Of a DNA stretch of 64,000 nt, positions 12,351 through 24,100 are shown piece by piece. Positions within the stretch are counted from its first letter, which is position 1, and each line of letters opens with the position of its first letter. The notes below the pieces were generated by a model. The model saw only the letters and a list, made by a program, of their open reading frames with translations. It did not search any database and was not told the DNA's origin. Made by a program: the position numbers and the translations under genes. Source of the DNA: Lotus japonicus (Eukaryota > Streptophyta > Magnoliopsida > Fabales > Fabaceae); the NCBI RefSeq assembly GCF_012489685.1, contig NC_080043.1, positions 64,535,920 through 64,599,919 on the forward strand. Reading direction: 5' to 3'.

Positions 12351-14657
12351 CGATGGCAACTTACTTACTAGCTATTGCTTTGTAGGCGTCGATAACTTCG
12401 ACTTGTTTATTGTTTATGCTTATGATTGTTTGAGCTGAACTGTAAAATGTTTTCTGGAGGCTTCGGCCGAGTGAATTGATTGAGACGTGTGTTTCCGTTT
12501 TCTGGGGCTTCGGCCGACATTGGTGATTGAGTTTATTTATCGCATTGATTGCTATTGATTGATTCATATGTTATACTTGCTAAATGGATAATCATAGGCT
12601 ATGTGCATACTTGTGCACATGATTTGTTGGATTATATTGATTATATTGTGCAATTATACGAATATTTGAGGAACGTTAGAGTGTGGGGAAACGGGTAGTC
12701 ATGCCATACTCATGATGAGATTTTGGAAAGTTTGACGGGACGAACCAAAGTTCGAACCCTTATTATTGTTTACTGGATCGAGACCTTCTCTGGGAATTAT
12801 TTGGTATTATGGGATCTTTTGAAACTTATAAGGTTAGAGACAAACTTAAATGGAAACTATTTTACAAGGAAAATTCATAATATACTAAACAACCTCTAAA
12901 CCTCTTAAATAATGATAAAAGTCTCAGACGAAAGCTTAGGGCTTGGACATTAGTTTTGGAAAATGAGAAGTGTTGCGGAATCCAAGTTTTGGGGAAATTC
13001 CTTGTGCTCTGCACTTTGCTCAATGAGCAGTTTTATTTGTTTGGCTATCTCAAAGATAAGTCGGGGAACTATAAGTTTCTCAGTACATTGGTACTTCTTC
13101 GCTCTCTGAGCAACTTTTGACTATCGATTTTAGATAGTCTGATGATTCAATAAATCATCAAGGGTGATTGCACTCTTTTTATATAAATTATCTTTTCTCG
13201 TAAAATTGACATTTACCTTCGGGTATTCTTGGAGTTAATATTCTAATTGGACACGTGTGAGTCCGTAAATTCGACCATGCAAGGTTGAATCGACTCGACG
13301 ATGTATTGTAGAGATAATGGGTTCTAGTTAGGCACGAATCTGGGCAAGGACGAATCGTTGTCTGACTAACCATATTGCATCATGCATTCATACTTTTGTC
13401 ACGCGCGAATCCGTGTGTTCAACCCGATGGGTTGGACCGATTCAGCAATAGTTGTTTTGACACGCGCCAGTCCGTATATTCAATCCGATTGATTGGATCG
13501 ATTCGGCGGTAGTGACTCAGGCACGTGTGAGTCCGTATGTTCAATCTGATGGATTGGATTGATTCAGCAATAGCCATTTAAACCCGCATGAATCCGTATG
13601 TTCAATCCGATGGATTGGATCGATTCAGCGATATTCTTTTGACTCGCGTGAATCCGTATGTTCAATCCGATGGATTGGATCGATTCAGCGATAAGCTTTC
13701 GACACGCGCGGATCCGTATGTTCAATCCAATGGATTGGATCGATTCGGCGATAGTCATTGAACACGCGCAATGTTCGTATATTTGACTCTAATGAGTCGA
13801 ATCGACTTGGCGTTGTCATTTGTTACGTGTGCGAGTCTGTATATTCCACCCAATGGGTTGGGTCGACTTGACATGCCTATTCGTTGGGATCATCTTTTGA
13901 ATTGACATTGCATTCATATATGCACCCTAACTTGAATTGTTGAGATATTGCTTATTGAATTGTTGAGATATTGTTTATTGAAATGTTGTTAGAGGTTCGA
14001 TAACCTGCTATGTATATACCTTAGGGTAGGCAATTCTGAACTTATATGTATATATACAACATATATATATATCTATATACCCCCTTATTCTTCACATGTT
14101 GCTTGTATTATCTATTGATACTGTGAGTTGACCCTCACGCCTTGGCTTTGTGTGTATGTTTGTGTTTGGGCGGTCGGCCTGCTGCCAGACGTCCAACAGA
14201 TGATTCGAGTTGATCCACCGCTCGGGGAGGATCCTGAGCGAAATGTCTACTACTGAGCCTTCGACGCGGACCCGAACTTCATGCTGGATCATATGAGGGT
14301 CGATGTTAGGGGTGTAGTATATGGGGTGTTGTTGTCATAGCTCTGATTGTTATTTCTCTTTTAGGGCAGGGTAGATCCCCGACCATTAGCTTTTTGTGTG
14401 ATTCTCTTCCAAGAGGATCACAGGGAGTTTGTCGGACGTAGGAGGTCTTTTGGAGGACTCTATTTATAAAACTTTGACTCGTACTTTGGGTTTGTACTTA
14501 TTTGCCTTCGGGCACCAATTTCAGATATTTTCTGCTACTTTTCCGTCACTGGAGGTTACTCGTGACGTGGTTTTTCCTTACAACGGGGGCTGTAAATATA
14601 TTTTACATTAGTTATGTTTATTGATGTTGGGTTGAGTCTTTATTTTGACAGATATTT
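12351..14657 (+). mobile_element. A1-type LTR, first part (5'-truncated, split by insertion)
   Basis: From ACTTACTTACTAGC onward the sequence parallels the LTR at 14658-18978 (equivalent start near 16725). The U3 and promoter part is missing. It breaks off at 14657, where another LTR begins, and resumes at 18979. It contains the 60-bp stem-loop array, a decayed LTR ORF region near 14150-14330 and the terminal hairpin at about 14544-14567. Confidence 0.75.
13397..13880 (+). repeat. 60-bp stem-loop minisatellite (8 units)
   Basis: In LTR sense each unit reads GTTCAAYCC-GAT-GGRTTGGAY or a variant, giving 8-9 bp stems if G-T pairs are allowed. Arms covary: CAACCC/GGGTTG (about 13420), CAATCC/GGATTG (several), GACTC/GAGTC (about 13780). 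Confidence 0.85.
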
Positions 14658-15651
14658 TGTGAGACCCAAGGTTTTAAGCTTAGAATAAATTAATTAAATT
14701 CATATTCACGATTAGGTTTCGATGTATCGTGAAGGAAACCTGAACAAGTGTTTACCAAATGGAATAAATTTATGAAGGAGAAAGTTCAGGAAAAGACTAA
14801 GAATAGTATTGAAGTCGATATAAGTTATAACGCGAGTCTTATTCGCTTACGCCTAGGGCAAGAGCGTTAGTAAACGATTAATTTACCCTGAAGAGCACTA
14901 TAGAAACTAATTCCAAAAATTAGAATTTCTCTTAATCCTTTCCATGACAAGCGTTTCGATCCGAAACCCTGGAAGGTACGAACGTCCGATTCCAATTCTC
15001 GAAAGTTTGCCGAAACTGAATCCCTGATAGCTCAAGAACCTTAAAATAAACTGTCGATGAAGACTTTTTCTATTCGGAACTTCAAACGAAGATTCCACAC
15101 GCGTACACCCATTTCTTTCAATGATTCCAACCTTTCTTCAGAAGGAAGTTTCTCCATCCGACGTTAATTGCAAAAAGTAGTTTTGCGGCATATTTTGAAG
15201 CAGACTGCGTTCAAGCCATTTTCTCATTTAAAAATATTCCAGAGTAAGTATCGACCTTTTATGGAATGATACTTAGCTTAATTGTATAATATGACAACGT
15301 CATATTTGTTCTAATTATCTAACGATTATTCTTTAGCTTAATTTCTACTCATTTCTTGGTTCATGGATCATTTTAATTTGCTCAAAGTGATCATAATTTA
15401 TATTTTACTATTTCATAAAGTTCCTCACAATTTTTAATATAGTTATATATCCATTATATATTTTTCTCTTAACTCTGTGAGCTAAATTCTTCAGTGTCTA
15501 AATCAATTCATACCAATTTTAAAAATATCTTTTCAAAATATCAATCCAACCTTCTCACTCCACGTCCCTCCAGCTTTGCCCCACCACATGTTAATATATT
15601 TTCCAAGCCCCTGAACACCATCCGACAAGGCAATGTACAAAGCCACAAACA

Positions 15652-15660
15652 TATATATAA
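15652..15660 (+). promoter_or_regulatory. TATA box in a replaced U3 segment
   Basis: TATATATAA is followed by a pyrimidine-rich leader. It lies in a ~690-bp block that replaces the usual core promoter of A1 LTRs. Confidence 0.45.
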
Positions 15661-17579
15661 GGAAACTCAATTCCTTTCCTTTTCACGCACAAGCATCTGA
15701 TATTTCTTTCTTGTTTTCTTTTTTTCTTTTTCTTCTTCTTGCTGCAGCAACAACACGCACACCATGCCTTCTAATTCTTCTCATTACCAATTTCTTCTTC
15801 ATTTTTCCTTGTTGCAACAAACGACCCACGCACCATAGTCATTCATCACCATGACAAATTTCTCATCACCCTTCAAGCACCAAACCCGCGAGCACAAAGG
15901 GAGAGAGGGAGAAGAAGTTTTTTCGCCGTTTCTTGCCTGATCGTTGCACCGTTCGTTGCTACGCGTAGACCTCGAGGTATAGATGCTATTCCATACTTCT
16001 GATCGTTAATTCTGTCTCTTTTCTCTATGTCTTTCTGTGCTCTTAGTTTTGAGGTTTTTGCAAAACTATCCAGATAACGTCATCTTTCTATCTAAACATC
16101 TTCCCTACGTGCCCAAGATCATGTTTAGCGAATTATATTGCGCCGATTCTCGAAAAACTACCGTCGAGTTTCAATTCTGCTCCAAATACCCATTTTTGGA
16201 CAAAGTTCCGTCCTTTAGGCTTAAAACTCTCGACTGAGCTTAGTGTTAGTAGGATTAGTTGTCATAAACGTCATTGGTGACGTCCCCATCCAATTTGTTT
16301 TTCGAATTTCCAATTTTGAAATTCTGAGCTAAAAATATTGACCAAAATACCCCTGCGACAGTTTTCGATCCGATAATTTTTCCGAGTTTAGATTCGCCTT
16401 AGTTACGACTAATGATAGCCTATGAACCAAGTTTGATCGAAGAAAAGTCGGCGCACACAATTAATGTGTGTGGCCGTGAGCACCCTAAGGGGAGGAAGAA
16501 AATTCTCTTTTTCGAAAACATGTCCGATCGCGTTAGATTATCGTACTTCAGAGTTTATTATGCTCCATGTAACCTTAGTAATTATTGTTTGCTGAGTGCT
16601 GACTGTTTGAGATTGAATTCTGTGGTTTTCGCTCAAAGGTTCAACTGTGGAAACTTTGGGGTTGACTGAACAAGCTTGTGAGGGAGACCTACACCGCGAG
16701 ATTGGAACAACTCGAGGTTAGGGAAACTTACTTACTAGCTATTATACTGTAGGCGTCGATAAATTCGACTTGAATATTGCTTGATATTGAAGATTGCTTG
16801 GATATTGTTTATCGCTTGAAACTGTGAATTATTTTCTGGAGGCTTCGGCGTAGTAAAACTTATATGAGACGTGTGTCTCCGTTTTCTGAGAGGCTTCGGC
16901 CGTTTACTGGTTTCTGTCTTATGATTCCCGCACCGTATTATTGTTTCATCGCTTATTGGAGCATGATATTGTTGAATTGATGTTGAATTGTGCGTGTTGA
17001 CGCGATTGCGGAGCGTAGGACATTTGAGTTGATTTTGTTGATTTTTCGGGTTGAAAGAATAACCCTAGGCGGGCTCTGACGGAGGTCTGAGACCTAGCCC
17101 TTCTTTTGAAAAACTTAGACTTTTCCCGGGGATTATATTTGGGAGATTTGGGGAACTTTGAATAGTTAGAATATGGAACTTGGATTTCGATAATAAACCT
17201 CATAACTTGATTAACTCAACTTGAAATGCTTTGATTAATTAACAAAACCTTTAGGGATACTTAAGAGTTGGAAATGATTGTGAAAAACGGGAAATAGTCG
17301 AAAAGCCTTGAACCTTAGATGATTTGATGGTCGCCACGGGGGTGAACCATAGTGACAAGGGAAATGGCACTGAGTGCAATATGTACTCCGGCTTATCACA
17401 GCCTAGTCGCAAAGACGACTTTGACCTTCTGCTGTTACATTTAAGTTGAGATTTGTAGTTAAACACGTACGAGCGAGGGTGACTCGATGTTTAGCTAACC
17501 GTATTGCATCATGCATATACTCGGGGTTAGGACGGTCGAAAGACTGAGCCTTCACGAAGAACACTGAGAGTGTATCTTC

Positions 17580-18060
17580 GACTTTGCGACGCGAATCCGT
17601 ATGTCCGAACCCGATGGGTGGACCGATTCGGCAATAATCGTTTGACACGCGCGAGTCCGTATATTCAATCCGATGGATTGGATCGATTCGGCGGTAGTCA
17701 CTCAGGCACGCGTGAGTCCGTATGTTCAATCCGAGGGATTGGATCGATTTAGCGATTGCCATTTTAACTCGCGTGAATCTGTATGTTCAATCTGAGGGAT
17801 TGGATCGATTAAGCGATAACCTTCTAACTCGCGTGAATCTGTATGTTCAATCCGATAGATTGGATCGATTCAGCGACGACCTTTCGACACGCGCGGATCC
17901 GTATGTTCAATCGATGGATTGGATCGATTCGGCGATAGACATTGGATGCGCGCAACATCCGTATGTTCGACTCTATTGAGCGAACCGACTTGGCGTTGTC
18001 ATTTGTTGCATGTGTGAGTCTGTATGTTCAACCCGATGGGTTGGATCGACTTGACATGCC
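17580..18060 (+). repeat. 60-bp stem-loop minisatellite (8 units)
   Basis: Same family as 13397-13880. Units include CAATCCGATGGATTG and a divergent GTTCGACTC...GAGCGAAC unit that still folds. Confidence 0.85.
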
Positions 18061-18978
18061 TAATTGTTGGGATCACCTGTTGACTTGACATTGCATGCAT
18101 ACATGCACCCTTATTGAATTGTTGAGCCACTATTTATTGAACTGTTGAGATAGCAGATATCGAATTGTTTATTAGAGCCTTGATGACATGCTAAGTATAT
18201 ACCTTAGGGTAGGCAATACATAGGTTATACGTCTATATACAACATATATATATATATATCCCCTTATTCTTCAAATGTTGGTTGTATATCAATTGTATAC
18301 TGTAAGTTGACCCTAGCGCCTTGGGTTTGGTTGCATGTTTGTGTTTGAGCGGTCGGCCTGCTGCCAGACGTTCAACGGCTGATTCGTGATGGTTCGCCGT
18401 TCGGGGAGGACCCGGAGCGAAATGATCTCTACTGAGCCTTCGACGTGGACCCGGACCGAATGCATGACCAGATGAGGGTCGATGATGGAAGTATAGGGTA
18501 TGGGTGTTTAGAGCCTATTAAGGTTGGGTGTTAGTGTCATAGCTCTGACTGTCATTTCTCATATTGGGGCAGGATAGGTTCCCGACTATTAGCTTTTCGT
18601 GTGGTTCTCTTCCATGGGGATCACAGGGAGTTGTCGGACGTAGGAAGTCTTTTGGAGGCCGTTTTGGGCTGACTTACTTTCTTGGAGGAATGTATTCATA
18701 AAACTTATGACTTTGCCTATGAGTCGCACTTGTTTGCCGTTGGGCAACACTTTTAGTTACTTGTTGTTACTTTCCGTCACTCGAGGACACTCGTGACGAT
18801 GTTTTTAGTTGCAGCGAGGGCTGTGCTTATATTGTATATTAATCGCTGTTAATCACGATTGGGTTGAGTCTTTATTTCGACAAGTCTTTTATTTAAACAA
18901 AATGAAAAAAAATACCTACTTTTCCGCTTTACTTGAATTTGGTTACTAAAGTGACGCCACCGAAATCGGGGTGTTACA

Positions 18979-19078
18979 TCTTTTATCTGGAAAGAAAAAC
19001 GAAAAAAAAATATACATGATTTTCCGCTTTATTTTGATTTTGGTCTACTAAAGTGACCCCCAGAAATCGGGTGTTACA
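18979..19078 (+). mobile_element. A1-type LTR, terminal part of the split host LTR
   Basis: It resumes the LTR broken at 14657 and ends CGGGTGTTACA. The usual run of A's before the conserved TACTAAAGTGAC end is present. Confidence 0.75.
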
Positions 19079-19179
19079 CATAGTAATGTTGGTCTTGGTT
19101 GACCTTCTCTCTCCTAGTTTTCACGCTTCAACAGTCGGCTTTCTCCCTTCATGGTCAGTCTTCTCTCTCTCTCCTGGTT

Positions 19180-19600
19180 TGTGTACTTCACCGATCGACC
19201 TCCTCCTTCCACACCGGTCGACCTCCTCCTCTACCGCACCGGTCGACCTCCTCCTATACCACACCAGTCAACCTCCTTCTTCCCTGGTCGGCGTTCTCTC
19301 TCTTGGTTCGTGCGCTTCACCGGTCGAACTCCTCCTCTACTGCACCGGTCGACCTCCTCCTCTACCGCACCAGTTGACCTCCTTCTTCCCTGGTCGGCGT
19401 TCTCTCTCCTGGTTCGTGCGCTTCACCGGTCGACATCCTCCTCTTCCACACCGGTCGACCTCCACTTTCTACAACCAGCCTTCTCTCTCCTTACTCATGT
19501 GCTTCATCCCTTCTTTCCTTACTTGGTCTTCTCTCTCCTCTTTCATGTGCTTCGCCGGTCGACTTCCTCCTTCTACGGTCGGCACCAGTCCACTTCATCT
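19180..19600 (+). repeat. Pyrimidine-rich higher-order minisatellite
   Basis: Units of about 24 bp with core CACCGGTCGACCTCCTCC are grouped into a ~125-bp higher-order repeat that includes CTGGTTCGTGCGCTTCAC. Strand asymmetry is strong. The periodicity keeps frames open, but I see no gene. Confidence 0.8.
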
Positions 19601-19789
19601 CTCCTTTTTTCATCCTTTTTTCCTTCTTCTTTTTTATGCTTATCAGTTGTCTTCATTTATTTATTTGAAGTTTTCCCTTAAGCAAGTGTTGAAATCTCCG
19701 CTTGCGCATTTGGCAACGGCGTGGCAGGCTTGGTTACTCGACCCAGCATGCGTGACATGCTTATTTGAGTAAAAAGGTGATGTAATTTC

Positions 19790-19950
19790 GGCGGATAAGT
19801 GATGCACTTGGTAAAGTAACCAAGTGGTGTGACCTCGATGCCAAACATGGAGTTGGCGGAGAAGCGACGTACTTGGTCGAGAAATCAAGTGGTGGGACCT
19901 CGTCGCCGAACATGAAGTTAGCGGAGAAGCGACCGCTTGGTTGAGGGAAA
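19790..19950 (+). repeat. 65-bp hairpin minisatellite, left part
   Basis: Units contain ACTTGGTnnagnAACCAAGT-type inverted repeats and GTTGGCGGAGAAGCGAC. They match the array that restarts at 23756 on the other side of the inserted LTR. Confidence 0.75.
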
Positions 19951-20671
19951 CCTGAATAAAATGGACAAGACCCAAGTTTTTAGTTTACACCAAAGTGAAT
20001 AAAATTCTTATTCGCGATTAGGTTTGATGTATCGTGAAGGGAAACCTGAACAAGAGTTTATCGAATGGAATATATTTATGAAGGAGAAACTTCAGGAAAA
20101 GTATAAGGATTGCATCAAAATCGATAAAAGGTATAGCACGATCGATATACGCTTAAATCTAGGGCAAAAACACTAGTGAATAGCTAGTTTTCACTAAAAG
20201 GCACGATGGAAACTAATTCCAAAAATCTTCAGAGAAATGTTAAAACTTCTCTTGATCGTCTATAAACAACCGTTTCGTTACGAAACCTTTGAATGTACGA
20301 ACGTCCGATTCCAATCCTCGGAAGTTTGCCGAAACGAAAACCCTGATAGTTCAAGAAACCTAGAATCAACCGACGATGAAGACTTTTTCTATTCGGAGCT
20401 TCAAATGAAGATTCCACACGCGTACACCCATTTCTCTTGATGATCTCAATCTTTCTTCAGAAGGAAGTTTTCTCTTCCGACAATCACTGCAAAAAGTAAC
20501 TTATCGGGTAAAATAGATTTACACCGACTTTGCATTATTCACTTTAATTCCAAGAAAACCTCTGTTGAGTTTTGGAATTCTGTAGCCAAAACCTATCTTA
20601 GAATTCACGGAGAATGAAGCCGGAAAAATCGGAATCGCGAAACTTTCATTTTCCCGCGTTTTGCCAACCTC

Positions 20672-20679
20672 TATATATA
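20672..20679 (+). promoter_or_regulatory. TATA box of A1-type LTR
   Basis: TATATATA lies 0.71 kb after the LTR start, in the context CCAACCTC-TATATATA-GCAAG. The same context occurs at 41902-41909 on the minus strand. Confidence 0.6.
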
Positions 20680-22268
20680 GCAAGAAAATGAGAAAAAATG
20701 GCAAAACTTCACCATTTTCTCTCCCAAAACCCGCGAGCTTCACCAAGAGGAGGAGGAGAAGACATTTTCGCCATTTCTTGCTTGATCGTTGATTCAACAG
20801 TTGCTACTTGAAGGTATCGAGGTATAGTCGCTAATCCTTACCTCTGATCGTCGTTTCCGTAGTTTTTCACTATGTCTTTCTGTGCTCTTAGTTTTGAGGT
20901 TTTTGCAAAACTATCCAGATAACTTCATCTTTCTATGTAAACATCTTCCCTACGTTCCCAAGAGCATGTTTAGCGAATAATATTGCGCCGATTCTCGAAA
21001 AACTACCGTCGAGTTTCAATTCTGCTTCAAATACCCATTTTGGGACAAAGTTTCGTCCTGTGGGCTGAAAACTATCACCTTAGCTTAGTGCTAGTAGGAT
21101 TAGTTGTCATAAACGTCGTTGGTGACGTCCCCATCCAATTTGCTTTTCGAAATTCCAATTTTGAAATTTTGAGCTAAAAATATTGACCAAAATACCCCTG
21201 CGACAGTTTTCGATCCGATAATTTTTCTGAGCTTAGATTCGTCTTAGTTACGACTAATAATAACCTAGGAACCAAGTTTGATCGAAGAAAAATCGACCCA
21301 CCTAATTGTGCATAGTGGCCATGAGCTACCCTAGGGGAGGGGGAAAATTCCTTTTTCGAAAACTTGTCCTTTCGCGCTAGATTATCGTACTTCAGAGTAT
21401 ATGCTACTTCGAGTAACCCTAGTATCTATTGTTTGCTGAGTTTCTGACTCATTGTGATTGATTTCTGTGGTTTTGCTCTAAAGGTTCTTTTGAGGAATTT
21501 TCCGAAGATCAAGGAGCTGAGTGTGAAGGAGCATTTGAAGGGAACCCTGGAGAATCTACAGGTGAGGGCTTCTCACTGAACTACTAGTTAATGCTTAGGG
21601 TCGATGCATTCGACTTGATTTACTGTTTATGCACTTGTTTGTGTTTGATTGGGAAAAGTTTTCTGAGGCTTCGGCTGACAATGTAGATGATTCATCTACT
21701 GATTGTTTTTGAGATTGAATTACATGGTACGTGCTAAATGGTTAATCTAGGATGTGTGATATATGCTTTAAATGCTAAGTGCTACGTGGTTATTCTAGGA
21801 TGTGTTGATATATGACATGTTTGTTGATTGTGCTGATTTAACTGTGCCATTTCACATTTATTTGTGGTACTGAGGAGTGAGAATAACGGGCAGGTCATGC
21901 CGATTTTATTTTGAGATTTTGGGGAAAGTTTGATAGGACGAACGAAGATTCGGGCCTTGTTATGGTTGTAGTGGATCGAGACATTCTCTGGTAATTACTT
22001 GGGAATATAGAATCTTCGAAAAACTCATAAGAAATACGATAAGACTAAATGGAAGCTATTTTTACAATGAAAACTCATAAGATATTAAACAACCTCTAAA
22101 CCCTTAAATAATGATAACACTCTTGGATGCAAGCTTTGGAATTGAATGTCAGTTTTAGAAAATGAGAATTTTCGTCGAGTCCAAGCTTTAGGAAAACTGT
22201 AAGTTCTGAGTATGTTGATACTCCTTCGGTCTTTGAGCAGTTTGTTTAGCCATCCAAGGGATGTGCCG

Positions 22269-22483
22269 AGAATCTTCACTGAGGCGTGAGACCTCGTGAA
22301 AAGCATGGATCTTCACTGAGGCGTGAGACCTCGTGAACAGCATGAAACTTCATTGAAGCGTGAGACTTCGTGCAAGTGTGTAAATTCACTGAGGCGTGAG
22401 ACCCTGTGAAAGCATAAAACTTCACTGAAGCGTGAGACTTCGTGATGGTATAAGACTTCACTGAAGAGTGAGACTTCGTGAGA
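22269..22483 (+). repeat. 35-bp stem-loop minisatellite (6 units)
   Basis: The core is TTCACTGAGG-CGTGAGA-CCTCGTGAA. In other units the inner arms read GAAG/CTTC instead of GAGG/CCTC while the loop stays CGTGAGA. The array occupies the LTR slot where other copies have the 60-bp array. Confidence 0.85.
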
Positions 22484-23149
22484 GCATTGATGACTCGAAG
22501 AGTTATCGTGAGTGATTGTACTCTTTTTATGATTAATTGTATTTTGTCGCAGAATCGACTTTTACCTTAGGGTATGCTTTTAGAGACAATAAGTTAGCTA
22601 GAACACGTGGCGACGTGTCGAGTGAGGTCGGAGACGTTGTTTGGCTAATCATTTTTGCATTCATGCACTCATTTTGAGGTATTAACACGGGAATGGTCAT
22701 AAGACCCGGATTTCCGCGTAAGAGCGCTATTAGGCGACTCTTAGTAGCAGACCGAAATGGCAGGCCTTCGGGTTTTATGCTGATCTGGCTACCTTTGTGT
22801 GGTGTAAGAGGTACGCGGGCCGAAATGGTCCCACCGTGGCTGGTGCTGGGGCTGATCCGTTGATGTCCATCCTTTCCGGAATGCATTTTGGTTAACTGGG
22901 TTAACCGACATTTGCATTTCATGCAACATGCATACTGACTTAGTTGTTGAGTTGTTGAGTGTGTTTGATACTTGTTAATCCTATTTGATGCATGCTATTT
23001 GCTATTACTGCCGTTTTATATTCATTGTGAAATATACAACCCTAGGATGCTATCTTTAACTTATAAGCCTAAGTGGCTATCTCTTATCTTTACCTATTGG
23101 ATTTATTATTTACGTAATTCTTTGGAGTTGACCCTCGCATCTTCTGTGT

Positions 23150-23332
23150 GTGCTTTGGCGGACTACGCCCCTTTGTCAGATGTCCATGGCGGACTGGTTC
23201 ACGATGGTTCACCCTTCGAGGGAAACTAGGTTGGATTGCTTGATCAGGAGGACTACGGCTCATGGGTGGTCGACCCCGCAGGCCACCGAGCGACTTACTC
23301 GAGAGAGGATTAGTGTAGGAGTAGAGTCTTAG
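23150..23332 (+). pseudogene. LTR-resident ORF remnant, frameshifted
   Basis: It encodes LCQMSMADWFTMVHPS, clearly the N-terminal part of the LTR ORF seen in full at 49301-49996. The next conserved block (GSWVVDP, then HRATYS) lies in another frame, so an indel separates them. There is no acidic tail. Confidence 0.55.
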
Positions 23333-23552
23333 CTCTGACCGTCATTGTTTTCTTTGGGGACAGGGTAGTTTCCCACCGATAGCGTTTTGTGTGGTTTCTC
23401 TACGGGGATCACAGAGAGTTGGTTGGGCTAAGATGTCTTGTTTTAGGCCGATTGGGCTAACTCATTCTCATTTTTGAGGTTTGTGTTGTGGACACTTAAC
23501 CTTTACTTTTGGACTGTACATTTGCCTACGGGCGTTCCTTTCTACTACTTTC

Positions 23553-23576
23553 CGTCACTGGAGGTTACTCGTGACG
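23553..23576 (+). promoter_or_regulatory. Conserved terminal hairpin of the LTR
   Basis: CGTCAC - TGGAGGTTACTC - GTGACG, 180 bp before the LTR end. It is followed by TGTAAT and TGTATATTA, which resemble plant polyadenylation elements. Confidence 0.5.
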
Positions 23577-23755
23577 TCGTTTGCTACTTACAGCGGGGGC
23601 TGTAATTATTATTGTATATTAGTTCTGTTATCTTTTGTTGTTGAGTTTCATTTCTTTCAGTTTCTAATTCTTTTATGGAAAAAAAAATTCACGTTTTTCC
23701 GCATTAAGTTTCTTTTGGTTACTAAAGTGACGCCACCGAAAATCGGGGTGTTACA

Positions 23756-24100
23756 ACACGCTTGGTTGAGAAACCAAGTGGTGCAGTGTCGACACCGAAC
23801 ATGGAGTTGGCGGAGAAGCGACACACTTGGTTGAGCAACCAAGTAGTGCGGTATCGACGCCGAACATGGAGTTGGCGGAGAAGCAACGCACTTGGTTGAG
23901 TAACCGAGTGGTTTTGGACCTCGACGCCGAACGTGGAGTTGGCGGAGAAGCGACGCGCTTGGTTGAGTAAGCAAGTGGTGCGGTGTCGACGCCGAATATG
24001 AAGTTGGCGGAGAAGCGACGCGCTTGGTTGCTCAACCAAGTGGTGCGGTGTCGACGCCGAACATAGAGTTGGCGGAGATTGAACACACCTGGTCGAGGAC
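23756..24100 (+). repeat. 65-bp hairpin minisatellite, right part
   Basis: Five to six units with CACTTGGTT-GAGT-AACCAAGTG (9-bp perfect arms in the best unit) and the conserved GTTGGCGGAGAAGCGAC. This continues the array at 19790-19950. Confidence 0.8.

Larger units (their letters stand above)
14658..18978 (+). mobile_element. Solo LTR, A1-type, nested in another LTR
   Basis: It begins TGTGAGACCC (one change from the canonical TGTAAGACCC) and ends GGGGTGTTACA, 4321 bp. The flanks TATTT (14653-14657) and TCTTT (18979-18983) look like an aged TSD with one substitution. The host LTR continues on both sides in register. Its promoter region (about 15195-15885) is unrelated to that of the sister LTRs; the rest is collinear. 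Confidence 0.85.
19962..23755 (+). mobile_element. A1-type LTR inserted in the hairpin minisatellite
   Basis: It begins near TGGACAAGACCCAAG (degenerate) and ends GGGGTGTTACA, about 3794 bp. Promoter, leader, a 35-bp stem-loop array, an LTR ORF remnant and the terminal hairpin lie in the usual order. The left edge is disturbed (a short stretch resembling internal LTR sequence precedes it) and no TSD can be read, but the same tandem array flanks both sides. Confidence 0.8.

Noticed and set aside
19053..19772. 239-codon plus-strand frame
   Set aside because: It lies in a pyrimidine-rich minisatellite; Ser/Pro/Leu-rich repeats without gene features.
23657..24086. Overlapping minus-strand frames of 105-111 codons
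   Set aside because: Periodic translation of the hairpin minisatellite in three frames.
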